Positions 6,365-13,262 of a stretch of 17,067 nucleotides of DNA are shown here, one piece after another (position 1 is the stretch's first letter; each line of letters opens with the position of its first letter). The DNA is from Veillonella sp. (GTDB lineage: Bacteria > Bacillota > Negativicutes > Veillonellales > Veillonellaceae). The notes below the pieces were generated by a model. It saw only the letters and a list, made by a program, of their open reading frames with translations. It had not been told where the DNA came from and did no database searches. Both the position numbers and the translations under genes were made by a program. The stretch spans positions 1 through 17,067 of the forward strand of contig NZ_DXLG01000032.1 of the NCBI RefSeq assembly GCF_019414865.1. Direction: 5' to 3'.

Positions 6365-7035
6365 CCTTCCTGTGTGGCTCTGGGAGAATCCAAAACCCGA
6401 TGTTCTAAATACTTCTCTAATTTACGTTTAACCCTTTGTAACGCATTGTCTATAGATTTGACACTGCGATCTGTGACCTCAGCCATTTCTTGGTAGGAAC
6501 GTCCGTCTAGGTATCCTTCCAAGACCTCCCACTCGAGTTCACTTAAAATATGACCAATATTGCGCTCAATATCATCCAATTCCTCTTGGCTGATAATAAG
6601 ATCCTCAGGATTGGTAACCTTTGCTGAGGATAGCATCTCGATCAACGTACGCTCTGATTCCTCTGTATATACCGGTTTATTTAGCGATACATAGGAGTTT
6701 AAAGGCGCATGTTTTTGTCTTGTTGCCGACTTAATAGCCGTAATAATTTGTCTAGTTATACAAAGCTCTGCAAAAGCTCTAAAGGACGCCAATTTATCAT
6801 GTTTAAAATCTCGCGTAGCCTTATATAGGCCAATCATTCCTTCTTGAATGATATCCTCTCGATCAGCACCTACCAAAAAATAAGAGCGAGCCTTTGCACG
6901 AACAAAGTTTTTATATTTATTAACAATATAATCGATTGCAAACTCATTTTGCTCTTCTTGAGCTATGACCACAACTTGCTCATCAGTCATTTCTTTGAAA
7001 TTGTAATCGGACTTGCGTGTATGAATACTGTTCAT
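6361..7035 (-). CDS. sigH: RNA polymerase sigma factor SigH (sporulation/competence type)
   Basis: This sigma-70 family factor closely resembles B. subtilis SigH, which directs early sporulation and competence genes. The 224-residue product has region 2 with VRAKARSYFLVGADREDIIQ (45-64) and FAELCITRQIITAIKSATRQK (88-108), and region 4 with YLDGRSYQEMAEVTDRSVKSIDNALQRVKRKLEKYL (175-210). The start is ATG at 7035, with AAGGAGGAG four bases upstream; an in-frame extension of 23 codons runs through the promoter and is rejected. The gene follows rae1 as in Bacillus but has its own promoter, and it overlaps secG. If the organism does not sporulate, as expected for Veillonella, the regulon would differ, perhaps competence, as proposed for SigH in non-sporulating Firmicutes; that is inference. 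Confidence 0.93.
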   Translation of the reverse strand: MNSIHTRKSDYNFKEMTDEQVVVIAQEEQNEFAIDYIVNKYKNFVRAKARSYFLVGADREDIIQEGMIGLYKATRDFKHDKLASFRAFAELCITRQIITAIKSATRQKHAPLNSYVSLNKPVYTEESERTLIEMLSSAKVTNPEDLIISQEELDDIERNIGHILSELEWEVLEGYLDGRSYQEMAEVTDRSVKSIDNALQRVKRKLEKYLEHRVLDSPRATQEG

Positions 7036-7075
7036 ATGCTCCTCCTTACAATTGAGCAGAAAAACCAATATATTC

Positions 7076-7104
7076 ATTATACTGGAAGTATATGTGATTT
7101 TCAA
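7076..7104 (-). promoter_or_regulatory. Promoter of sigH
   Basis: On the minus strand TTGAAA (7104-7099) and TATAAT (7081-7076) are 17 bp apart, in the 72-bp gap between the rae1 stop and the sigH start. Predicted initiation is near 7069, giving a leader of about 35 nt. sigH-secG can therefore be expressed independently of the T-box-controlled cysS operon. Confidence 0.83.
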
Positions 7105-7107
7105 CTA

Positions 7108-7641
7108 TCAATGGCCACGCCGTAATTTCTCTAACTTTTCAGCTACTTCAGGAGATAATAAACCTCCTACTTCATTACGTCGCAAGCTAAATTGATCTCG
7201 TCTATGTTCATGAGCGTATTGTAATCGTTCCTCTTCCTTAGCCATACGAATCATATTTTGCAATTCTCGTGCTGGAATACGTAAGCCCCCAGATCCTAGA
7301 ATTTGATTTTGTTCAGCTCCATCAGAGGTTACAACATATACATTGGTATATTTGCCTTTCCGCAAAAATACCTCTCGTTCAATAAAGGAATCCGCCGTCT
7401 CTCCATCCTCAGTATAGACTTCAAGAAATCCGCTCGTAATAGCCTCTACAGAGCCGCCAGACTTTGTATATTTACCATCAAACACAAGGATAACTTCGTA
7501 TCCCTTGAATTTTCCGTAGTTCAATAATCTATCTCTCAGTTCCATACGGGCATGTTCTAATGATTCATGAGCGAGTTTCTTAAGATGTGTCCATGCGAAT
7601 ATCACATTATATCCATCTACAATTAAGATATCTTTTAACAT
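7108..7641 (-). CDS. rae1: NYN/PIN-domain endoribonuclease Rae1 (YacP)
   Basis: This is the YacP family; the B. subtilis member, Rae1, is a ribosome-associated endonuclease that cuts particular mRNAs during translation. The 177-residue protein (family about 170) has the PIN-like fold: ILIVDGYNVI at 5-14 with acidic D9, VILVFDG (50-56), the ETADSFIERE block (81-90) with D84, and VVTSDGAEQ (103-111) with D107. The C-terminal 50 residues are charged and helical. The ATG is two bases after the rlmB stop; the Shine-Dalgarno is weak, so coupling to rlmB translation is likely. The order rlmB-rae1-sigH is the same as yacO-yacP-sigH in Bacillus. The substrate here is unknown. Confidence 0.9.
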   Translation of the reverse strand: MLKDILIVDGYNVIFAWTHLKKLAHESLEHARMELRDRLLNYGKFKGYEVILVFDGKYTKSGGSVEAITSGFLEVYTEDGETADSFIEREVFLRKGKYTNVYVVTSDGAEQNQILGSGGLRIPARELQNMIRMAKEEERLQYAHEHRRDQFSLRRNEVGGLLSPEVAEKLEKLRRGH

Positions 7642-7643
7642 AA

Positions 7644-8375
7644 TTATTTCGCTTGACGTTGACGTACCGCCTCATACATAAGAACGGCAGCTGCCACAGA
7701 TGCATTCAAAGAATTTAAATTCCCATACATAGGGATGGTAATGAGGAAATCACAAGCCTCTTTCACAACGCGGCTAATGCCCTTACCTTCATTACCGATA
7801 ACGATAACTGTAGGAATTGTCATATCCGCCTCGTATAAGGTACGATCCCCTTCCATGTGAGCGCCCATGACCCAAAAACCTTGTTTTTGAAGTTGTTTAA
7901 TAGTTTGGGCTACATTCCCAACTTGTACAAGTGGAATTTGCTCAATAGCACCTGCCGATGTTTTAGCTACGGTAGCATTAATAGGTGCATTGTGACGCTT
8001 AGGAATGAGAACAGCCGTAGCCCCTACACATTCCGCAGTACGGATAATTGCGCCCATGTTATGTGGATCCTCAACACCATCTGTTAGGATAAGTAAAGGT
8101 ACCTCATGATTCGTCTCTTGCAGCACTTCACCTAGTTCTTTAAATTGAACAGCAGATACAAGAGCAATAACACCTTGATGTGGCACCTCTAAATCATATT
8201 TATTCATTTGTTTGATAGGTGTTGGACGCACTTCAATGCCTTGAGATTTAGCAAGACCAACAATATCAGCTAGACCTGTTTTAACCTTATCTTCACTGAC
8301 CATAATGCGCTGAATTGATCGACCACTTCTAAGGGCCTCTTTAACCGCATTGCGACCTACAATATAATTATCCAT
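7644..8375 (-). CDS. rlmB: 23S rRNA 2'-O-ribose methyltransferase RlmB (SpoU family)
   Basis: This SPOUT-class methyltransferase is expected to methylate the ribose of a 23S rRNA guanosine in the peptidyl-transferase region (G2251 in E. coli numbering) using S-adenosylmethionine. The 243 residues are standard. The N-terminal substrate-binding domain begins IVGRNAVKEALRSG (5-18). The trefoil-knot domain has all three motifs: DPHNMGAIIRTAECVG (103-118), VIGNEGKGIS (192-201) and IPMYGNLNSLNASVA (214-228). The ATG lies one base after the mrnC stop, with GAGGT seven bases upstream inside mrnC. It could act on a different rRNA or tRNA position, since family members vary, but the context next to mrnC matches the Bacillus gene. 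Confidence 0.92.
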   Translation of the reverse strand: MDNYIVGRNAVKEALRSGRSIQRIMVSEDKVKTGLADIVGLAKSQGIEVRPTPIKQMNKYDLEVPHQGVIALVSAVQFKELGEVLQETNHEVPLLILTDGVEDPHNMGAIIRTAECVGATAVLIPKRHNAPINATVAKTSAGAIEQIPLVQVGNVAQTIKQLQKQGFWVMGAHMEGDRTLYEADMTIPTVIVIGNEGKGISRVVKEACDFLITIPMYGNLNSLNASVAAAVLMYEAVRQRQAK

Positions 8376-8376
8376 A

Positions 8377-8853
8377 CTACATACCTCGTAGAGTTATTGA
8401 AAAGGCTTGCCTCATAACATCTTGTAAGCGCTCATCTTGACGCGTTTCATAAAGAAATCCAAGTACGGCTTCAAAAGCTGTACTACTACGATATTCTTGA
8501 ACAGAACTACTTTTTGGCACATTTACATTACTATTCCTAGCACGTCGTGCAATAGCTTGTTCCTGTTCTGTGAAAGTATCCTCTATTTCAAGCAATACCT
8601 TCGCTTGTGACTTAGCACAAATAAACTCAGTAACAATGGTGTGCAACACTTGTACCTTAGATATATTCATTTGTACTACTCGCTCACGAACATACATGGA
8701 GTATACTGCATCGCCAATATAAGCAATCATTACTGCATCTGCACTGAGGCACTCCTCTATAGTTCGTTTACGCAAACGAAGCGGCTCTTGTTCAAGAGCC
8801 GTCAACTTTTTTATTGCTTCATTCTTTAAGAATTGAAATTGTTTAAACTTCAC
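8377..8853 (-). CDS. mrnC: Mini-ribonuclease 3 (23S rRNA maturation)
   Basis: Mini-III is an RNase III catalytic domain without the double-stranded-RNA binding domain; in Bacillus it trims the double-stranded ends of pre-23S rRNA. The 158-residue product shows AYIGDAVYSMYVRERVV (44-60, catalytic D48), AKSQAKVL (80-87) and YRSSTAFEAVLGFLYE (121-136, E128), and it ends without a dsRBD. I choose GTG at 8853, eleven bases inside the end of cysS with GGTGG upstream. A longer frame beginning with TTG at 8889 overlaps cysS by 47 bases and has no good ribosome binding site. Even so, the N-terminus is about 25 residues longer than in B. subtilis. Its place between cysS and rlmB matches the Firmicutes order. 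Confidence 0.92.
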   Translation of the reverse strand: MKFKQFQFLKNEAIKKLTALEQEPLRLRKRTIEECLSADAVMIAYIGDAVYSMYVRERVVQMNISKVQVLHTIVTEFICAKSQAKVLLEIEDTFTEQEQAIARRARNSNVNVPKSSSVQEYRSSTAFEAVLGFLYETRQDERLQDVMRQAFSITLRGM

Positions 8854-10291
8854 GTTTTTTCCACCGTGCACCTTGAGGGGAATCCTCAATAGTAATACCG
8901 ATTTCAGCCAAACGATCGCGGATACAATCAGCTAGTGCCCATTGTTTTTGATCACGACATGCTTGACGTACAGACAAGATAACTTGCATTAATTCTTCGT
9001 ATTCAGCGGCGTTAGCACCTGTGTTGCCTTCCCATGCTTTTTCAAGAATACCAATTACTTCTGTCATGAACTTGAAGATACGTTTAACTTCAGCAATAGC
9101 TTCTTGACAAACAACACCTTCACGGCCTGTTACAACTTGATAGTAAATGTTGATTTCTTTAGCAAGACCGAACATGCTAGATGTAGCTAACGCAGTATTG
9201 AAGTCATCACTCATAGCTGCTTCGAATTCTTCTTCATACTCTTTAGCTTTTTCTAATAAGTGTTGCGCTTCATCACATGGACCTGGTTCACATTTTTCAA
9301 GGTACAATAGATTTTCAATAGCAGTGCTTAAACGTTCTAAGGATTTATTTGCTTCCTCTAAACGTTCATCAGAGAAATCTAATGGACTACGATAATGTGT
9401 GCTCAACAAGAAATAGCGCAATGCGTCTGGGCTATATTGTTCTAAAATATCTTTTACCAAGAAGAAGTTATTCAAGGATTTAGACATTTTTTCAGAATTA
9501 ATGGTAATGAAACCATTATGTAACCAATAGCGTACAGATGGATGTTGACCAGAACAACCTTCAGATTGGGCAATTTCGTTTTCATGATGAGGGAAGATCA
9601 AATCACTACCACCACCATGGAAGTCAAATTCTGTACCTAAATATTTTTGGCTCATCGCAGAACATTCAATATGCCAGCCTGGACGACCATTTCCCCAAGG
9701 GCTTTCCCAATATGGTTCACCTGGTTTTGCTGCTTTCCATAATGCAAAATCCATAGGATTTTTCTTACGACCATCAACTTCGATACGAGCACCTGCTTCC
9801 ATATCATCTAATGTACGGCCAGATAGCTCACCATAATGTTCAAATTTATCAACGCTATAATATACATCACCATCGAGTTCATAAGCATAGCCTTTTTCAA
9901 TCAATGTAGAAATCATAGCGATAATGTCTTCGATATGTGTAGAAACACGAGGATAAATATCAGCACGTTGTACACCAAGTGCATCCATTACTTCAAAATA
10001 GCTATCGATATAACGGTTTGCAATAGTATCCCAAGATACACCTTCACCATTAGATGTATTGATGATCTTATCATCTACATCTGTAAAGTTTTGTACATAT
10101 GTTACTTTATAGCCTACATGTTTCATATAGCGACGAATTACGTCCCATGTTACGAATGGACGTGCATTGCCAATATGAGGATGGTTATATGGTGTAACAC
10201 CACATACGTACATCTTTGCCTCACCTGGTGTTACAGGATTAAACACCTCTTTTTGACGCGTCATAGTATTATAAACTGTAATTTCTCTCAT
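8843..10291 (-). CDS. cysS: Cysteinyl-tRNA synthetase
   Basis: This class I synthetase charges tRNA-Cys. From ATG at 10291 it has 482 residues. The HIGH motif is HPHIGN (37-42) and the KMSKS motif is at 268-272. The zinc ligands expected for CysRS are present: C30, C210, H235 and E239. GGAGG lies 11 bases upstream; an alternative ATG 18 bases earlier contains that element and is less likely. The open frame continues upstream by 38 more codons, but that stretch is the T-box leader and terminator and is not protein. The gene overlaps mrnC. Expression should rise when uncharged tRNA-Cys accumulates. In Bacillus, cysE precedes cysS here; in this window a transporter stands in that place. Confidence 0.97.
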   Translation of the reverse strand: MREITVYNTMTRQKEVFNPVTPGEAKMYVCGVTPYNHPHIGNARPFVTWDVIRRYMKHVGYKVTYVQNFTDVDDKIINTSNGEGVSWDTIANRYIDSYFEVMDALGVQRADIYPRVSTHIEDIIAMISTLIEKGYAYELDGDVYYSVDKFEHYGELSGRTLDDMEAGARIEVDGRKKNPMDFALWKAAKPGEPYWESPWGNGRPGWHIECSAMSQKYLGTEFDFHGGGSDLIFPHHENEIAQSEGCSGQHPSVRYWLHNGFITINSEKMSKSLNNFFLVKDILEQYSPDALRYFLLSTHYRSPLDFSDERLEEANKSLERLSTAIENLLYLEKCEPGPCDEAQHLLEKAKEYEEEFEAAMSDDFNTALATSSMFGLAKEINIYYQVVTGREGVVCQEAIAEVKRIFKFMTEVIGILEKAWEGNTGANAAEYEELMQVILSVRQACRDQKQWALADCIRDRLAEIGITIEDSPQGARWKKREV

Positions 10292-10319
10292 CGTTACCGA
10301 TGCCTCCATGTTCGTAAAA

Positions 10320-10567
10320 TAAAAAAGACCCCTCATCTCATACAGAGACGATGGTCCGCGGTTCCACTCTGTTAGGCACCAATATAGTACCCACTCATCG
10401 CATAACGGCGCGTCACCGGACAAACCTACCTATAATCGGAGTGTCAGCTCGTGAATGCATTTCGTCTACCTATCCTTGAACCCTCCCACCATCGGTTCTC
10501 GCTAAAAAGTTAGTTGTAGAGTACTTCTTTCAGTCTTAGCTATTAGTAATCATCTATATTCAGATAT
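10320..10567 (-). promoter_or_regulatory. T-box riboswitch, tRNA-Cys specific, upstream of cysS
   Basis: The untranslated leader of cysS contains the diagnostic T-box sequence AGAGTGGAACCGCGG (10370-10356), whose bulge pairs with the free CCA end of uncharged tRNA. It is followed by a terminator hairpin and T tract (10356-10321). Upstream, a long Stem I region includes TGC followed by A at 10459-10457 in a suitable loop context, the expected specifier codon for cysteine. Uncharged tRNA-Cys should stabilise the antiterminator and allow transcription of cysS-mrnC-rlmB-rae1. The element matches its gene, so the specificity call is firm, although I did not fold all of Stem I. Confidence 0.93.
10321..10356 (-). 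terminator. Regulated terminator of the cysS T-box
   Basis: On the minus strand GACC and CGTCTC pair with GAGATG and GGTC around a TGTAT loop, followed by six T. The left side overlaps the T-box antiterminator sequence, so the two folds exclude each other. Confidence 0.87.
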
Positions 10568-10573
10568 GTAAAT

Positions 10574-10602
10574 ATTGTATCAATTATCCTATAGAATGTC
10601 AA
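10574..10602 (-). promoter_or_regulatory. Promoter of the cysS operon
   Basis: On the minus strand TTGACA (10602-10597) and TACAAT (10579-10574) are 17 bp apart. The predicted start near 10567 places the whole T-box in the leader. Confidence 0.87.
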
Positions 10603-10616
10603 TGAGAACAAGAAAA

Positions 10617-10689
10617 TCCTCACCTTTCAACATATCCTGCTAGCCTATGATACATGCGAATTTCGACTATATAATTTGAAAGATGAGGA
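10617..10689 (-). terminator. Long-looped inverted repeat after the symporter gene
   Basis: On the minus strand TCCTCATCTTTCAA (10689-10676) pairs with TTGAAAGGTGAGGA (10630-10617), a 14-bp stem with one U-G pair, enclosing a 45-nt loop. A short tract of four T follows. It lies after the symporter stop and before the cysS promoter, so it probably ends the symporter transcript, though the large loop and weak T tract are unusual for an intrinsic terminator. Confidence 0.55.
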
Positions 10690-10703
10690 CGAAGTATTAC
10701 CTA

Positions 10704-11657
10704 TTAAGCATTTTCTAATTTTTCTTGATCATCATGTTTACGGCAAATACCTGCAAAGATAGAGCCTGTAAAGTTATGGATAATGGAGAACACTGCACCT
10801 GCTACTGCTGCTTGAGGTGTAAAGTGTTTAAGTGCTAAAGACACGGATAATGCAGAGTTTTGCATTGCCACTTCAATTTGCATAGCACGACGAGAGGAAA
10901 TATCGATGCTAAGTGCCTTACAAATGAAGTACGTTACTACATAACCACTCACATTTTGTACCAAGCAAGCTACGAAGATGATGAAACCAGTTTCAGCAAT
11001 TTGTTTTTGGTTTACTGCAGTTACAGCAGCCAAGATTAACAATACTGCAATGGCCGCAATTGTAGGACATACAGATTTAACAGGTTCAATCTTAGAGCCG
11101 ATGAAGTAATTCAATACGATACCCAAGATGATTGGTACCAATACGATTTTTACGATAGAAATAAACATCGGCATAAATTGAATTTCAATGGAAGATGTAG
11201 CACCTGCATAGAGTACAACGAATAAAGGTGTCAAAATCGGAGCCAATAATGTAGATACAGTCGTTGCAGATACAGATAAAGGAACATTACCATTAGCAAG
11301 GAATGTCATAACATTAGAAGCTGTACCACCAGGGCAAGCACCTAATAAGATGAAGCCGATACCAATTTCCGGAGGGAAATTAAAGATAAGGGCCACTAAG
11401 AAACCTGCCAATGGCATCCATAAGAATTGGATAACAGATACAAGAATAACCTTCATTGGTTGCTTAAATACATCAAGGAATACTTGCGCTGTTAATGTTA
11501 ACCCCATGGCAAACATAACAAATTGAAGCATGTACGCAATGTACGGCGTCATCCAAGAAAATACAGTTGGTAATAAATACGCTAGCACTGCCATCAATAG
11601 CACGATCCATGAAAGGTAGCTATTGAATAAGTGGTTAAGAGAACGAATAATACTCAT
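10704..11657 (-). CDS. BASS-family sodium-coupled symporter (bile acid:sodium symporter family)
   Basis: The product is a polytopic inner-membrane protein of about 317 residues with roughly nine or ten hydrophobic segments. It has the two crossover-helix signatures of the BASS family: ACPGGTASNVMTFLANGN (107-124) and EVAMQNSALSVSLA (262-275), which in characterised members bind Na+. Bacterial relatives carry organic anions such as bile acids or pantoate, so the substrate cannot be named here. I prefer the ATG at 11657, which has AAGTGAG upstream; an in-frame ATG six codons earlier (11675) follows a T-rich leader with no ribosome binding site. The gene has its own promoter and is flanked by hairpins, so it appears to be a single-gene unit inserted between gltX and cysS, where Bacillus has cysE. 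Confidence 0.9.
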   Translation of the reverse strand: MSIIRSLNHLFNSYLSWIVLLMAVLAYLLPTVFSWMTPYIAYMLQFVMFAMGLTLTAQVFLDVFKQPMKVILVSVIQFLWMPLAGFLVALIFNFPPEIGIGFILLGACPGGTASNVMTFLANGNVPLSVSATTVSTLLAPILTPLFVVLYAGATSSIEIQFMPMFISIVKIVLVPIILGIVLNYFIGSKIEPVKSVCPTIAAIAVLLILAAVTAVNQKQIAETGFIIFVACLVQNVSGYVVTYFICKALSIDISSRRAMQIEVAMQNSALSVSLALKHFTPQAAVAGAVFSIIHNFTGSIFAGICRKHDDQEKLENA

Positions 11658-11702
11658 AAAAGCACTCACTTTCATAATAAATAAAAATAAAAGACGCCGA
11701 TT

Positions 11703-11731
11703 ATTATAGCATTTCTATTGAATAATCTCAA
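11703..11731 (-). promoter_or_regulatory. Promoter of the BASS symporter gene
   Basis: On the minus strand TTGAGA (11731-11726) and TATAAT (11708-11703) are 17 bp apart, directly after the gltX terminator. The short leader is T-rich with no evident regulatory fold. Confidence 0.8.
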
Positions 11732-11737
11732 TATACA

Positions 11738-11774
11738 TAAAAAAGCTCTCATAACCTCAGCTATGAGAGCTTTT
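11738..11774 (-). terminator. Terminator of the radA-yacL-ispDF-gltX unit
   Basis: On the minus strand AAAAGCTCTCATA and TATGAGAGCTTTT form a perfect 13-bp stem around an 8-nt loop, with a T tract at the base. It lies about 16 bases after the gltX stop. Confidence 0.9.
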
Positions 11775-11790
11775 AAATTAGCTTCTATTA

Positions 11791-13260
11791 CTATTTTGTT
11801 AAAGCGCTAACATTGTCTAAGCGATGTAAGCATTTTTCTTTACCAAGCAATGTAACAATATTATTCAAATCTGGACCATGCATTTGACCTGTTAAAGCCA
11901 CGCGGATTGGCATGAATACGAATTTACCTTTCAAAGCAGTTTCTTTCATAACAGCTTTAATCGTTGCTTTTACAACGTCAGGTGTAATTTCATCAAATTC
12001 TGCCAATGCATTACGGAATGCACCAAGAACTGTTGGTGCTGTTTCTTCATTCAATACAGCACGCAATTCCTCTTCATGACCTTCTTCAAGGAATACTGTT
12101 TCGCCCATGAACATGCCTACATGATCTTTAATTTGAGCACCATAGCTAATATGGTCACGGAATGTGGAGCATAGCAATGTCAACCAATCAATATCCGCTT
12201 GATTCAAGCTATCTGGAGCCAAACCAACCTCTTTCAAATGAGGCAAGCAAAGATGGAATAACTCTTCATCGCTCAAGTTTTTCATGTAGTGGAAATTGAT
12301 ATGGTTCAATTTATCGATGTCGAATACGGCAGGGTTCTTCGCTACGCGATCCATGGAGAAGGCTTGAATCAATTCATCTTGTGTAAAGAACTCTTCTTCC
12401 CCTTCTGGAGCCCAACCTAGAAGCGCTAAGAAGTTTACAAGTGCTTCTGGCAAGTAGCCTAATTGTTTGTATTGTTCAACAGAAGTAGCACCATGACGTT
12501 TGGACATTTTCTTGTAATCTTTACCAAGAATCAAGGAAATGTGGCCAAACTTAGGTACTTCCCAACCTAAAGCTTCATAAATAGCCATTTGACGTGGTGT
12601 GTTAGATAAATGTTCCTCTGCACGAATAACGTGAGTAATGCCCATCATATGATCGTCCATTACTACTGCAAAGTTATATACAGGAATACCGTCGGATTTA
12701 ACGATAACGAAGTCACCTACACCGTTGGATTCAAAGGATACATGACCGCGTACCATATCATCGAAAGCATATGTTTTATTCAAAGGAACGCGTAAACGAA
12801 TTGTTGGTTTACGACCTTCTGCAATATATTTAGCCTTAGTTTCTTCCTCTAAGTGTTGGCAATGACCGTTATATTTAGGTGTTTCGCCACGATCCATTTG
12901 TTCTTGACGAACAGCATCTAATTCTTCTGGTGTGCAGTAGCACTCATAAGCTTTGCCTTCGTCTAATAAGCGTTGTGTTACTTCTTTATATAAGTCAAGA
13001 CGTTCTGTTTGACGGTAAGGGCCATTATCGCCACCTACGTCGATACCTTCATCCCAGTTCATGCCAAGCCATTGTAAGGAAGCTTTGATATTTTCTTCAC
13101 TTTCACGTGTGGAACGAGCCAAATCTGTATCTTCAATACGCAATACAAATGTGCCTTTTTCCTTACGTGCTAATAGCCAGTTAAACAAAGCAGAACGAGC
13201 GCCACCAATATGGAATGGACCCGTAGGGCTTGGAGCAAAACGAACTTTCATGGAACTCAT
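11791..13260 (-). CDS. gltX: Glutamyl-tRNA synthetase
   Basis: This class I synthetase activates glutamate and charges tRNA-Glu. The 489 residues fit bacterial GluRS. Motifs seen: RFAPSPTGPFHIGGARSAL (7-25) with the HIGH-type HIGG, RIEDTD (41-46), a Cys cluster C107/C109 and C134 typical of zinc-containing GluRS, and KMSKRHG (251-257). The ATG lies two bases after the ispDF stop, with GGAGAGG inside the end of ispDF, so expression is coupled. In most Firmicutes this enzyme also mischarges tRNA-Gln for correction by GatCAB; that is likely here but cannot be read from the sequence. No T-box is seen upstream. Confidence 0.97.
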   Translation of the reverse strand: MSSMKVRFAPSPTGPFHIGGARSALFNWLLARKEKGTFVLRIEDTDLARSTRESEENIKASLQWLGMNWDEGIDVGGDNGPYRQTERLDLYKEVTQRLLDEGKAYECYCTPEELDAVRQEQMDRGETPKYNGHCQHLEEETKAKYIAEGRKPTIRLRVPLNKTYAFDDMVRGHVSFESNGVGDFVIVKSDGIPVYNFAVVMDDHMMGITHVIRAEEHLSNTPRQMAIYEALGWEVPKFGHISLILGKDYKKMSKRHGATSVEQYKQLGYLPEALVNFLALLGWAPEGEEEFFTQDELIQAFSMDRVAKNPAVFDIDKLNHINFHYMKNLSDEELFHLCLPHLKEVGLAPDSLNQADIDWLTLLCSTFRDHISYGAQIKDHVGMFMGETVFLEEGHEEELRAVLNEETAPTVLGAFRNALAEFDEITPDVVKATIKAVMKETALKGKFVFMPIRVALTGQMHGPDLNNIVTLLGKEKCLHRLDNVSALTK

Positions 13261-13262
13261 GA

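Noticed and set aside
7036..7104. 23-codon N-terminal extension of sigH
   Set aside because: It covers the sigH promoter, its transcription start and the Shine-Dalgarno sequence, so it is not translated.
9836..10375. 179-codon open frame on the plus strand
   Set aside because: It is antisense to cysS and its leader, with an odd His/Tyr/Cys/Ile-rich composition, no ribosome binding site and no recognisable domain.
10292..10423. Upstream in-frame extension of cysS by 44 codons
   Set aside because: This stretch is the T-box motif and regulated terminator; the reading frame is open by chance and the CysRS family starts at the later ATG.
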